This document shows positions 12,603 through 20,864 of a DNA stretch of 34,254 bases, piece after piece. The notes below the pieces were generated by a model. The model ran no database searches and was not told the origin of the DNA. It saw nothing but the letters and a program-made list of their open reading frames with translations. The stretch spans positions 1 through 34,254 of the forward strand of contig JAGWIG010000028.1 of the NCBI GenBank assembly GCA_028873515.1, read 5' to 3'. Source of the stretch: Pseudomonadota bacterium (lineage in GTDB: Bacteria > Pseudomonadota > Gammaproteobacteria > Burkholderiales > REEB80). Position numbers and translations under genes: made by a program. Within the stretch, counting starts at the first letter, position 1; each line of letters begins with the position of its first letter.

Positions 12603-14604
12603 GGAGAGCCCATGGCGTCCTGCTTATGAAGCCATTGCAGCCATGGCGTGGATGTTGTCTTCTTTCCTGATGGTTTATCAGGGAAACAGGGGTGGGCTTG
12701 CATGGTCCTTTTATCTTGGCCCGGCCCTTCTTTTCCTGCTTATTGCACTCTGGATGGGGTGTCGGGCGCTGAAACTCTGGGCATTCAAGGCCTGCATGAA
12801 CCGGTTTGAGCTGGCGTTCATCAGGATTGCCCAGATACGCTGGCACCGCAGGCATCATCCTGGCAACGTTTTTCTGGGTTACGGGTTTGACTGGCAACCC
12901 CGGCATACCTGCTGTGCCCTTGAAATCCTGAAACGGGATGTTTCAAGCCTGATGCCTCCCGGATGGTACCGGCTGGCTCGAAGGCTCTGTGCCCGGATCC
13001 AGGATTTTTTCAGGTTTCATCTTGCCGGCAGAAGGCTGAATGGGCATCAGGGCAGGGTTCTGGAAGCCCGGCCTGAGGCCAAGCCGGTGGGCAAGCCCTG
13101 GATACAGGGTCTGGAACCATGCGAAAACCCGGTTTATGTCCCGGAAAAAACCTTTGAGGGGCATACCCTGATTCTGGGAACCACCGGAAGTGGCAAGACG
13201 AGACTGATTGAACTGCTGCTTTTCCAGTCCATCCTGCGTGGTGACGTGATTTATATCATCGATCCGAAAGGAGATCATGAACTGCGTGAAAGTGCCCGCC
13301 ATGCCTGTGAGCAGTGTGCCAGGCCGGATGCGTTTGTCCTGTTTCATCCCGCATTTCCGGAGCGTTCGATCCGTATCGATCCCTTGAAAAACTGGACACG
13401 TGTGACCCAGATCGCCAGCCGTCTTGCCTCCCTGCTGCCGGCCTCGTCTGAGGTGGGGGACCCTTTTGCCGGCTTCGCGTGGGAGGTCCTGAATTCCATT
13501 GTTGGCGGATGCGTCTATGTGTCAGAGCGTCCGACGCTTGTGAGACTGCGGCTGTATGTGATCAACGGGCCGGATTCCCTCATGAAAAGAGTGCTTGAAG
13601 TGTTTTTTGAACGAACCCTGCCCCACTGGAAAAGTGTGCTCTGGCCCTATATCGAGAAAGCAAAGCAGTCCACAAAACCTTCAAGAGGGCGTGAAGGAGG
13701 CAATCGCAACGGGGAACTGGCGGCCTATATGGACTATTACCGTCATGAGGTGGCCGATAGCCAGAAATCCAGTGAGGTCAGCGCGCTAATGAGCCTGACC
13801 GAACATAATCGTGAGCATCTGGGTAAAATGCTGACCCTGCTGGTTCCCATCCTCTCCCAGCTGACCACGAATCCACTGGATGCACTGCTCTCCCCTGATG
13901 TTCTGGATATTGAGGATGAACGTCCGGTATTTGATACCTGGAAACTCATCAACGGCGGCCATGTGGTCTATATCGGACTGGATTCGCTGTCTGACAAGAC
14001 TGTAGGCTCAGCCATTGGCTCCCTTCTGCTCGCCGATCTGGCGTCTGTTGCGGGTGCCATCTACAACTATGGTGATCCTGCAGTGCCCGGTGGCCTGGAT
14101 AAACCCCGGACAAGCCCGGGAATCCGGCCGAGAATCAAGGTGTTTATCGATGAGGCCGCAGAATGTATCAACAATCCCTTAATCCAGCTGCTTAACAAGG
14201 GCAGGGGTGCCGGGTTTGAACTGGATCTTGCCATGCAGACCCTGGCGGACCTGAGTGCGGCGCTGGGAAGCGAGGATCGGGCAAGAATGGTGCTTGGTAA
14301 CTGCAACAGCATGGTGGCGCTACGTACCCGGGACGGCAAGACCCAGAAATATATTGTCGAGAATTTTGGAGAAACCGCAGTTCCCGACCGGTCGTATTCA
14401 CAATCCAGAAGTTCGTCTTTTCAGGATTTTGGGCTGGATTCAAGAAGCCAGGACAGCATGACGGTGCGTGATGTAAGGACAGAGCTTGTCCCCCCTTTCC
14501 TGTTGGGTGAGTTGCCGGATATGCATTATCTTGCCTCGTTTGCCGGTGGACGCATTGTCAAGGGAAGGGTTCCGATTGTCTCAGGGAAGCGGTTCGCCAG
14601 CTGA
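12592..14604 (+). CDS. traD: TraD type IV coupling protein (SXT/TOL-type)
   Basis: A 670-residue inner-membrane ATPase that would link the relaxase-DNA complex to a type IV secretion channel. I chose ATG 12592 (11-base overlap with traI); an in-frame GTG at 12544 is possible. Two membrane helices lie at about residues 12-30 and 38-55. Walker A is GTTGSGKTR at ~196-204, followed by IDPKGDHE, and Walker B is VFIDEAAE near 517-524. NKGRGAGFELDLAMQTLADL follows, the conserved TraG/VirD4-TraD core, and the length is usual for the family. No gene for the channel itself is found in the window. Confidence 0.9.
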   Translation: MKPEESPWRPAYEAIAAMAWMLSSFLMVYQGNRGGLAWSFYLGPALLFLLIALWMGCRALKLWAFKACMNRFELAFIRIAQIRWHRRHHPGNVFLGYGFDWQPRHTCCALEILKRDVSSLMPPGWYRLARRLCARIQDFFRFHLAGRRLNGHQGRVLEARPEAKPVGKPWIQGLEPCENPVYVPEKTFEGHTLILGTTGSGKTRLIELLLFQSILRGDVIYIIDPKGDHELRESARHACEQCARPDAFVLFHPAFPERSIRIDPLKNWTRVTQIASRLASLLPASSEVGDPFAGFAWEVLNSIVGGCVYVSERPTLVRLRLYVINGPDSLMKRVLEVFFERTLPHWKSVLWPYIEKAKQSTKPSRGREGGNRNGELAAYMDYYRHEVADSQKSSEVSALMSLTEHNREHLGKMLTLLVPILSQLTTNPLDALLSPDVLDIEDERPVFDTWKLINGGHVVYIGLDSLSDKTVGSAIGSLLLADLASVAGAIYNYGDPAVPGGLDKPRTSPGIRPRIKVFIDEAAECINNPLIQLLNKGRGAGFELDLAMQTLADLSAALGSEDRARMVLGNCNSMVALRTRDGKTQKYIVENFGETAVPDRSYSQSRSSSFQDFGLDSRSQDSMTVRDVRTELVPPFLLGELPDMHYLASFAGGRIVKGRVPIVSGKRFAS

Positions 14605-14691
14605 TTTTCCTGTCAGGTCCAATACCGTATCGCTGTTATGGAAACGGCGTAATCATGGCCTGCCCGGAAATGCCCTGAAAGGGATAAGCCC

Positions 14692-15312
14692 GTGATACAT
14701 GTCCGGATCTGGATAGTGGTTTTAGGGGTGCTGTTTTTTCTGGAACCCCTGGTTGTCTCACAGGGTTTTATTCAGCAGGTGATTCGAAAACAGATCCTGG
14801 AAGTCGATGGGATTCTGGGTAAAAATGCAGGTCAGGCTATCCTGAACAGGGCACAATCCAGCTACGGCAGGATTTTTCCAGATCAATATCCTTTAAGCTC
14901 TCATGAAGTCCGGATCCCGGGAAGCGTCATTCAGTTGCCAGAACCTTATCTTGGCACCTTTGACCGTGCGGGAAGGTTTTTATGGATTCAAGGCTATGGA
15001 TCCAGACTGCTGTCCTGTATTGATATCTTCTTGATCCATGGGTACGTCTTGCTGGCTTTCGCACCCTATGGGGCTTTTTTTCTGCTCCCTGGACTGATCC
15101 AGGCAGAAGTGTGGCGCAGGATCAGAAGGGACACGTCTGCCCCATCCCTTCATTCCAGAAACTATTCCCGACTGTCCCTGCACAGTCTGATTCTATTGTC
15201 GGGTCTGCTCCTGCTTGATCTGGTCCTGCCTGTCATCATGACTCCGGATCATCTGCTGATCTGGGCTGGGTTGTGCACCATGGGGCTGTTTTACCGGATT
15301 GCTTTTCCATAA
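14692..15312 (+). CDS. DUF4400 membrane protein (TraJ-like)
   Basis: A 206-residue protein starting at GTG 14692, with GGGA seven bases upstream. It has an N-terminal hydrophobic segment (IWIVVLGVLFFLEPLVV), a periplasmic-looking middle, and three more hydrophobic stretches (~110-140, ~165-185, ~190-205). The layout and position directly after traD fit the DUF4400 integrating-element membrane proteins, represented by TraJ of SXT and IncA/C. Function is not established. In those elements transfer-pore genes follow, but here chromosomal-type genes follow instead, so the element seems to end or be cut here. Confidence 0.65.
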   Translation: MIHVRIWIVVLGVLFFLEPLVVSQGFIQQVIRKQILEVDGILGKNAGQAILNRAQSSYGRIFPDQYPLSSHEVRIPGSVIQLPEPYLGTFDRAGRFLWIQGYGSRLLSCIDIFLIHGYVLLAFAPYGAFFLLPGLIQAEVWRRIRRDTSAPSLHSRNYSRLSLHSLILLSGLLLLDLVLPVIMTPDHLLIWAGLCTMGLFYRIAFP

Positions 15313-15405
15313 TAAGTGGAAGCTGATGGAAAATTCCGGTTTCATCCTTTTTTATTTTGAGTTGATCCAAATGCGTTATTCAACCTTTAATGGTTAATGT
15401 GAATT

Positions 15406-15427
15406 CGGAAAATAATGGTATTTTCCG
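15406..15427. terminator. Inverted repeat between convergent genes
   Basis: CGGAAAAT (15406-15413) and ATTTTCCG (15420-15427) form a perfect 8-bp stem with a six-base loop between the convergent DUF4400 and DUF2784 genes. The stem is A/T-rich on the loop side, with A's on one arm and T's on the other, so it could end transcription from both sides. It is weak by itself. Confidence 0.35.
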
Positions 15428-15438
15428 TCTGCTCTGAT

Positions 15439-15933
15439 TCAGCCCCGGCCAGGGCCTGAGCGGAGGGGTGGGATTTTCCACCACAGGATGAGGGCATAAA
15501 TCCAGATGAGGGTATAAAGGAGGGTGAAAAACTCCATCGGAAGAGGCCAGAACAGGAGATGGTTAATCCAGGTCTGGATCAGGGGTTGATGCATTCCGTT
15601 TACGCCCGCCGCCTCCTGTAGACGGCTTTGCCAGCGTGTCAGAAAGCAGGTCTGGTCAAGTAGGGCCTGGAAGGCGACTGTGGACAGGGCCAGAAGATGC
15701 AGCAGACGCCACCAGAATTTCCGTACCCAGGGCCAGCCTCGCCAGGCTCCCAGCGGGATGGCCACGAGGCCAAAGACATTGAAGCCAATAATGACCAGAT
15801 GGATGGCAAGGATGCCTTGAGCGAGAAACAGGTCGGCTGTCGTGGTCGTTTCCTCTATGGGTTGGGTCGGCGGGAGCTTGAGAAAACATGGGCGCCGACC
15901 CGGAAAAGGGGTGCAGGCCCTTTTGTTCTTCAT
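15439..15933 (-). CDS. DUF2784-family membrane protein
   Basis: A 164-residue protein, ATG 15933 with AGGA five bases upstream. After a polar N-terminus, hydrophobic helices appear at ~35-58, ~75-92 and ~128-152. A histidine (H43) in the first and a WWRLLHLLAL segment in the second, followed by TCFLTRWQ, match the DUF2784 layout of a small inner-membrane protein of unknown role. The C-terminal tail is short and charged. It is downstream of the gamma-glutamyltransferase on the same strand, 61 bases away, and may be co-transcribed. It looks like chromosomal backbone, not part of the mobile element. Confidence 0.65.
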   Translation of the reverse strand: MKNKRACTPFPGRRPCFLKLPPTQPIEETTTTADLFLAQGILAIHLVIIGFNVFGLVAIPLGAWRGWPWVRKFWWRLLHLLALSTVAFQALLDQTCFLTRWQSRLQEAAGVNGMHQPLIQTWINHLLFWPLPMEFFTLLYTLIWIYALILWWKIPPLRSGPGRG

Positions 15934-15994
15934 TGGAATCCTGAAAACACGGAGTCCTGGTTCCTTCTTTCGAAATGCTTTTCCTTATACCGGG

Positions 15995-17584
15995 TTAGAA
16001 GCCGGCCACTCCTCCGTTGCTGCGCGGATCGGCCGCACCTTCAAAAATGCCTGAAGGGTGATGCACGATGGCCCCGGCATGCCCCATGCTTTCTTCGAAA
16101 GCTCCAACAGTCTCTATTTCATGGCCGCGTTTTTTCAGTTCGGCGATGATGGCGGGATCGAAGCGGGATTCAAGTTTCAGGGTATCTGAATTCCTGCCCC
16201 AGGTACTGCCCAGCAGCCAGCGTGGCAAGGTTACAGCCTGCTGCAGGGACAGGTTGAAGAGGGCGTAGCGGGTAAATACCGCAGCCTGGGTCTGGGGCTG
16301 TCCATCTCCCCCCATGGTTCCATAGACGAGCGTGCGACCGTCGTTGAACTGCACCAGGGGAGGGTTAAGGGTATGAAAAGGCAGTTTTCCCGGCTTGAGG
16401 AAATTGACTGATCGGGGATTCAGGGAAAAACTGCAGCCCCGGTTCTGCCAGATTATCCCGCTTGAAGGCAGGACCACACCACTGCCGAATTCGTGGTAAT
16501 TGCTCTGGATGAACGATACAGCCCGTCCCTGTCCATCGATGACCCCCATCCAGACCGTATCCGCATCTGAAGTCATGGATCCCCACCCCCCCGCCTTCTG
16601 CATGGAGATGGCCTGGGCATAGGGAGCAAGAAAATCCGGATGAAGCAGGGACTGGGCCGGGACTGTCATGGCATCCGGATCTCCGACATAGGCATCACGT
16701 ATCCTGAAGGCCTGTTTTGTGGCTTCTACGGCGAGGTGAATGAAATCGGCACTTTCCGGAAGGAGTCCGGATCCGCCCAGCTGTTCCATGAGGCTCAGGA
16801 TAATGAGCGAAATAACCCCCTGGGTTGGCGCGGTCATGTTGTAGATCTGTCCTGCTGGATGCCTGAGCATGAGCGGGGTGACCCGGGATGCATGACAGGC
16901 ATTGAAATCCGCAAGTCTTAGGGGGCTTCCGGCAGCGGCCAGGTCTGTGGCCATGGACTGGGCGAGTTCGCCCCGATAAAAATCATCGAGTCCAGAGTGA
17001 ACCAGATGCTCAAGCGTCATGCCCAGTTCGGGTTGCCTGAAAAGGGATCCCGTGACAGGCGGCTTTCCCTTGACCAGGTAGTAACGGGTAAACCCGGACT
17101 GATGCTCGAACTCGGGCGCTTTCCGGATTGTGGCAAGAGCCTGGCCTGCAGTTACCGGTATGCCTTCCCTGGCATAGTAACACGCATCTGCCAGCAGCCG
17201 GGACAACGGGATTCGCCCCCCGAGTTCCTGGCTCAGGGCGAGGGCTTCCTGCCAGCCCGAAAGGGTTCCGGCCATGGTGATGGCGGATTCGGGTCCATGA
17301 AAAGGGATCTCAGGTTTTCCGGCATACAAGGATGCATGGATGGCCTGGGCAGACCTGCCACAGGCGCTGATTCCAACAGGAGGCCTGCCGGGTTCATGGA
17401 TGAGCCAGAAACCATCCCCGCCTATCCCGTTCTTGTGCGGATAGACCACGGCAATGGTGGCGGCTGCAGCAATCATGGCTTCAATGGCGTTACCTTTTTC
17501 CCGAAGGATGGACAATGCCGATTCAGCAGCGAGGGAATGAGGGGCCACGGCCATGCCACGACGTCCATAAGTGGTATTGAGCAT
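15995..17584 (-). CDS. Gamma-glutamyltransferase family protein (YwrD-like)
   Basis: A 529-residue N-terminal-nucleophile hydrolase. I chose ATG 17584 (MLNTTYGRRGM) because AGG lies seven bases upstream and the family commonly starts so; ATG 17623 is in frame. The large-subunit signature is present (KGNAIEAMIAAAATIAV, GIGGDGFWLI). The likely autocleavage/catalytic Thr is T343 in DTVWMGVID, followed by SNYHEFGSGVV and GGDGQPQTQ. There is no signal peptide, so it is probably cytoplasmic, unlike periplasmic Ggt. These enzymes hydrolyse or transfer gamma-glutamyl groups, typically from glutathione, but the substrate here is unproven. It is divergent from the radical SAM gene. Confidence 0.85.
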   Translation of the reverse strand: MLNTTYGRRGMAVAPHSLAAESALSILREKGNAIEAMIAAAATIAVVYPHKNGIGGDGFWLIHEPGRPPVGISACGRSAQAIHASLYAGKPEIPFHGPESAITMAGTLSGWQEALALSQELGGRIPLSRLLADACYYAREGIPVTAGQALATIRKAPEFEHQSGFTRYYLVKGKPPVTGSLFRQPELGMTLEHLVHSGLDDFYRGELAQSMATDLAAAGSPLRLADFNACHASRVTPLMLRHPAGQIYNMTAPTQGVISLIILSLMEQLGGSGLLPESADFIHLAVEATKQAFRIRDAYVGDPDAMTVPAQSLLHPDFLAPYAQAISMQKAGGWGSMTSDADTVWMGVIDGQGRAVSFIQSNYHEFGSGVVLPSSGIIWQNRGCSFSLNPRSVNFLKPGKLPFHTLNPPLVQFNDGRTLVYGTMGGDGQPQTQAAVFTRYALFNLSLQQAVTLPRWLLGSTWGRNSDTLKLESRFDPAIIAELKKRGHEIETVGAFEESMGHAGAIVHHPSGIFEGAADPRSNGGVAGF

Positions 17585-17730
17585 CGGTTTACCTGTTAAT
17601 GGTTTTTCTGCATGTTCAATCATAGGCCAGAACCTGGCAGACTGTCATGCATAGTTCGGACAAAATGGCTGGCACAGCCTGATTATCCGTATCTTGAACA
17701 TTCCGGCTTCCTGTCTTATTTCTCTTTTCA

Positions 17731-17771
17731 CTGACCTGGATCAAAGTTTTTTTCTGTACGGGTTATATAGT
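17731..17771 (+). promoter_or_regulatory. Probable FNR/ANR class II promoter of the radical SAM gene
   Basis: CTGACCTGGATCAA (17731-17744) matches the FNR consensus TTGAT-N4-ATCAA at eight of ten defined positions. A TATAGT box lies at 17766-17771. With a start near 17778 the FNR-like site is centred about 41 bases upstream, the usual class II position. The transcript would reach the ATG at 17901 with a ~120-base leader. This predicts oxygen-dependent control. Confidence 0.5.
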
Positions 17772-17900
17772 CTGGATTTATACTGCTGGGTTTTTGGGTC
17801 CGGAAGCCCCGCTTCCGTGCCCGGTTCTTTTCTTTTTCTTGCTTTATATCCAGCCAGGCTGGATGGATAGGATTGTGATAACAGGGGGAGATATCAAGTC

Positions 17901-19757
17901 ATGCGTCTGCTGCTCATCAACCCGAAATACCAGGAAAGCTTCTGGAGTTTCAAGTGGGCTGTGGATGGGATATTGCCGGCAAAACGGGCCATCAACCCCC
18001 CCTTGGGACTTGCAACGCTTGCTGCCTTGTGTCCGCCGCATTGGCAGGTCGAAATTATCGATGAGAATATCGAATCCCTACCCTTGAATCCGGTTGCGGA
18101 TCTAATCGGGATATGTGGCATGGGTGTCCAGTTTGGCCGTCAGAAGGCGCTCCTGCGCTATTACCGGGAGGCGGGTTATTACGTGGTTGCTGGCGGAAGT
18201 TATGCATCCTTGAGTCCCGAACTCTATACCTTTCTTGCAGACACGGTTATTTCAGGCGAGGCGGAATATATCTGGAAACAGTTCTGTGCTGATTTTGAAT
18301 CGGGTTCACCGCAGCCCTTTTATCGGGAAACCGGCGTGGTTTCCCTGTCTGATTCACCGCTTCCGCGTTTTGATCTGCTAAAGATTAACCAGTATACGAC
18401 GGCGACCCTCCAGTTTTCCCGAGGCTGTCCTTTTCGTTGCGAGTTTTGCGACATCATTGTCATGTTTGGCCGCAGACCCCGCTGCAAGTCGATTGAGCAG
18501 GTGCATCTTGAGCTGGAAGCACTCCGGGCCCTGGGGGCACACAATGTTTTTTTCGTGGATGACAACCTGATTGGAAACAAGCCTGCAGCCCGGGACCTTC
18601 TTGGCTTTCTTGTAGATTACCAGAAACGGCATGATGACGTGTTCCGTTTCGGAACCCAGGCATCCCTTAATCTGGCCGAAGATCTGCCGCTTCTGCAGCA
18701 GTTCAGGCAGGCCCATTTTACCTGGGTGTTCATCGGCATTGAGTCACCCGATGAACAGACCCTGAAGGACACCCTGAAAGTGCAGAACCTTCACCAGGAT
18801 CTGCTGACTTCGGTGCGCACGTTCTATACATACGGGATTGATGTTCTTGCCGGGTTTATTGTGGGTTTTGATAATGACACGCCTGCAACTTTCGATGAAC
18901 AGTACCGCTTCATCATGAATTCAGGTATTCAGGCTGCCATGGTGGGGTTGCTCACAGCCCTGCCGCATACTCCCCTGTATGAACGGCTGGAGCGGGAGCA
19001 GCGCCTGATCCCGGGCCAGGACAGTTCTGACAATACCAGGCTGGCGACCAATTTCATTCCCAAGGGTATGAGCTATGATGAGATGCTTTCAGGATATCAT
19101 GCCCTGTACCGGCGTCTCCTCAGGGATCGCAGCATTGCAGAACGCATCCGGATCAAGATGCGCTATATGGCCTTGCCGGTCTACAGCGGTGAGTATTCGC
19201 TAAAGGAACAGCTAGGCATTCTTGTCAGGCTGTTCGTCCGGGGGCTTGTGCCGGGAGGTTTTCCAAGGCTGTTTCATTTTTTCCGCACCCTTCCGGTTCT
19301 GTCGCCGGGGAAGATACCCCAGGTCATGGTTGACTGGATAGCCGGGCTTGCGATGCAGGATTATGTCCGCCGCCATTTTGGACAGGACAGGCAGATTGTG
19401 GCAAGGCTCATCGGACGGATCCAGGATGCATGCAAGAACCAGAAAAAAGGGCTGCAGTGGGACAATGGCATGCAGGCAACGGATTCCGGGATTACCCTGC
19501 ATCTGGGTGGTGGGTTTGACCGCCACTTTTATCATCATGTTCAACGCCATCTCAAAAGACTTCTCAGGCGCACCAGTCTTGGCATTATTTTTTATGTTGA
19601 AGAGCTTCGGGAACAGGATGTGCCGGATCTGAAACAATTCCTGCAGCGGCTTGCCCGTTATGGCGACCGGATTTCCGTTGTAGCCAGTGAACGGATTCAC
19701 CAACTGGTCTTGATAGACTCTTCCGTGTTCAACCGGATCGTTGAGAAAAAATCCTGA
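17901..19757 (+). CDS. B12-binding-domain radical SAM protein
   Basis: A 618-residue protein from ATG 17901. Residues 1-140 form a cobalamin-binding-like Rossmann region (LLLINPKYQ, PPLGLATLAAL, VAGGSYASLSPEL). The 4Fe-4S motif is CPFRCEFC with C176, C180 and C183, followed by FFVDDNLIGN and IGIESPDEQTLK, a complete radical SAM barrel with its SAM-contact strands. After residue ~430 there is a C-terminal domain of about 190 residues, of which the last ~90 have a mixed alpha/beta pattern (GIIFYVEEL, RISVVASE) slightly like STAS domains. Enzymes of this group methylate or rearrange unreactive carbons, but the substrate is not inferable. The gene stands alone behind a probable FNR promoter. Confidence 0.85.
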   Translation: MRLLLINPKYQESFWSFKWAVDGILPAKRAINPPLGLATLAALCPPHWQVEIIDENIESLPLNPVADLIGICGMGVQFGRQKALLRYYREAGYYVVAGGSYASLSPELYTFLADTVISGEAEYIWKQFCADFESGSPQPFYRETGVVSLSDSPLPRFDLLKINQYTTATLQFSRGCPFRCEFCDIIVMFGRRPRCKSIEQVHLELEALRALGAHNVFFVDDNLIGNKPAARDLLGFLVDYQKRHDDVFRFGTQASLNLAEDLPLLQQFRQAHFTWVFIGIESPDEQTLKDTLKVQNLHQDLLTSVRTFYTYGIDVLAGFIVGFDNDTPATFDEQYRFIMNSGIQAAMVGLLTALPHTPLYERLEREQRLIPGQDSSDNTRLATNFIPKGMSYDEMLSGYHALYRRLLRDRSIAERIRIKMRYMALPVYSGEYSLKEQLGILVRLFVRGLVPGGFPRLFHFFRTLPVLSPGKIPQVMVDWIAGLAMQDYVRRHFGQDRQIVARLIGRIQDACKNQKKGLQWDNGMQATDSGITLHLGGGFDRHFYHHVQRHLKRLLRRTSLGIIFYVEELREQDVPDLKQFLQRLARYGDRISVVASERIHQLVLIDSSVFNRIVEKKS

Positions 19758-19956
19758 CTGGAAAGCAGAAATAAAGGGCATTTATCTGAATTTTTGAAAG
19801 CCTGTACTGCCCGGTTACTTCGGCCATGCTGCTTTGCGTGCCTTCTGTTCGACAAGGAACATCGAGTATGCTTGTTGGATGACATCATCCAGGGTCATGA
19901 TTAAATACTGCTTTTTCAAGGCAGCCGATAGTGGTTGCCATATCCAGTCCTTTAGG

Positions 19957-19994
19957 CCTACAATATTTACTACTTTTGTAGTAAATATTGTAGG
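19957..19994 (+). promoter_or_regulatory. 17-bp perfect palindrome, operator of the ParD/RelE-type pair
   Basis: CCTACAATATTTACTAC (19957-19973) and its exact reverse complement (19978-19994) are separated by TTTT. The right arm runs into the GGGAGAG ribosome binding site just before ATG 20002. Antitoxins of this kind repress their own operon by binding such palindromes. As RNA it would also form a strong hairpin masking the start. Confidence 0.75.
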
Positions 19995-20001
19995 GAGAGT
20001 C

Positions 20002-20232
20002 ATGGTGGGTATGCCAGTTAGAATCGACGACACGTTGTACGAGCAGGCGCGTTCTGAAGCGAAGGTTGAGCACCGCACAATTGCGGGACAGATTGAGTAT
20101 TGGGCCATGGTCGGGCGTGCATCGCTAGACAATCCGGATTTGCCAGTGAGTTTTGTGGTTGAAGCTCTGGCTTCAATGCGTGAGCCACGTGATGAAGCAA
20201 CTTCGTTCGTGCCACGCAGTCACCGTGCATGA
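20002..20232 (+). CDS. ParD-like antitoxin
   Basis: A 76-residue protein from ATG 20002 (ATG 20011 is also possible). It begins VGMPVRIDDTLYEQARSEA, then HRTIAGQIEYWAMVGRASLDNP. This is the ParD-like ribbon-helix-helix pattern: one strand for operator contact, two helices, then a flexible toxin-binding tail. The ATG of the toxin gene overlaps its stop (ATGA at 20229-20232). The 17-bp palindrome upstream is the likely autoregulatory site. Short and complete. Confidence 0.75.
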   Translation: MVGMPVRIDDTLYEQARSEAKVEHRTIAGQIEYWAMVGRASLDNPDLPVSFVVEALASMREPRDEATSFVPRSHRA

Positions 20233-20507
20233 TTTATGCCGTTAAACAAACGCGGCGCTTTGCACGTCAGTACAAGAAATTACACGAAAACACCATAGTT
20301 GATGTAGATAATGCGGTCGAGATGGTTGCTGAGAAGCCTTCCATCGGTGAGCGTAAAAAAGGTGCTCTCGCCGATTTGTTGGTCTACAAATTTCGTAGTC
20401 ATGGACAGCTCTATCTGCTGGGTTACACACTAGACGAAAGCGTCCAGTTGGTTTATCTGGAAGCCATAGGTTCCCACGAGAATTTTTACCGCGACCTCAA
20501 GCGCTAA
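20229..20507 (+). CDS. RelE/ParE-superfamily toxin
   Basis: A 92-residue basic protein, translationally coupled to the antitoxin. It reads VKQTRRFARQYKKLHENTI, then KPSIGERKKGALADLLVYKFR, then YLLGYTLDESVQLVYLEAIGSHENFYRDLKR. This has the length, central strands and C-terminal H.NFYRDLK of the RelE/ParE fold (YafQ-like or phage-derived group). Such toxins either cut mRNA on the ribosome or poison gyrase; the residues visible do not decide which. The module is flanked on the right by a decayed gene fragment. Confidence 0.75.
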   Translation: MIYAVKQTRRFARQYKKLHENTIVDVDNAVEMVAEKPSIGERKKGALADLLVYKFRSHGQLYLLGYTLDESVQLVYLEAIGSHENFYRDLKR

Positions 20508-20864
20508 TTTTACCTGCTGCAGTAAATATCTCGGCAAATTCCTGAACATTCTGCCTGTGATGTCCACTCCCCGCTGCGAGAATCTCCCCCGGCGCGCGGT
20601 CCTCAGAGCCGCTGGCATTCATTACAGCCGAGATCGCCTGTCACATGTTACCGATGTTGAACAAGGAGTCCGGTTCCGCTTCGGTCAGTTCAGGGTAGTT
20701 GTGCTGCAATGCCTGCTGGAAGAGGGTGATCATGACATCGAAGTCTGGCACCCACGTTCTCTTCCGGATTTTGGCAAATTCCGCCTTGAACTACCTGAAG
20801 CTGAAAAATCCCATGGGACGGTCTGGAAAGACTTCGTGTCTTCATTACCCTGGTTGAGCGACCC
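20508..20864 (-). pseudogene. Intergenic stretch with a decayed gene fragment
   Basis: No intact gene lies between the RelE-type toxin and pdhB. On the minus strand, 20790-20641 is an open segment of 49 codons. It has a protein-like composition (VPDFDVMITLFQQALQHNYP and YPELTEAEPDSLFNIGN) ending in TGA, but a TAG bounds it upstream and there is no proper start. It looks like the C-terminus of a lost gene of unknown family. An E2 gene might be expected here after pdhA-pdhB, but I see no lipoyl motif. Confidence 0.3.

Noticed and set aside
15697-16149. Plus-strand open frames over DUF2784 and gamma-glutamyltransferase
   Set aside because: They oppose two genes with family motifs, and the translations are rich in R/S/P and lack any domain.
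19815-20132. Minus-strand open frame across the ParD operator, ending with LDDVIQQAYSMFLVEQKARK
   Set aside because: It crosses the palindrome and the antitoxin gene in antisense. Its last ~27 residues look protein-like and might be a relic, but there is no start or homology to support a gene.
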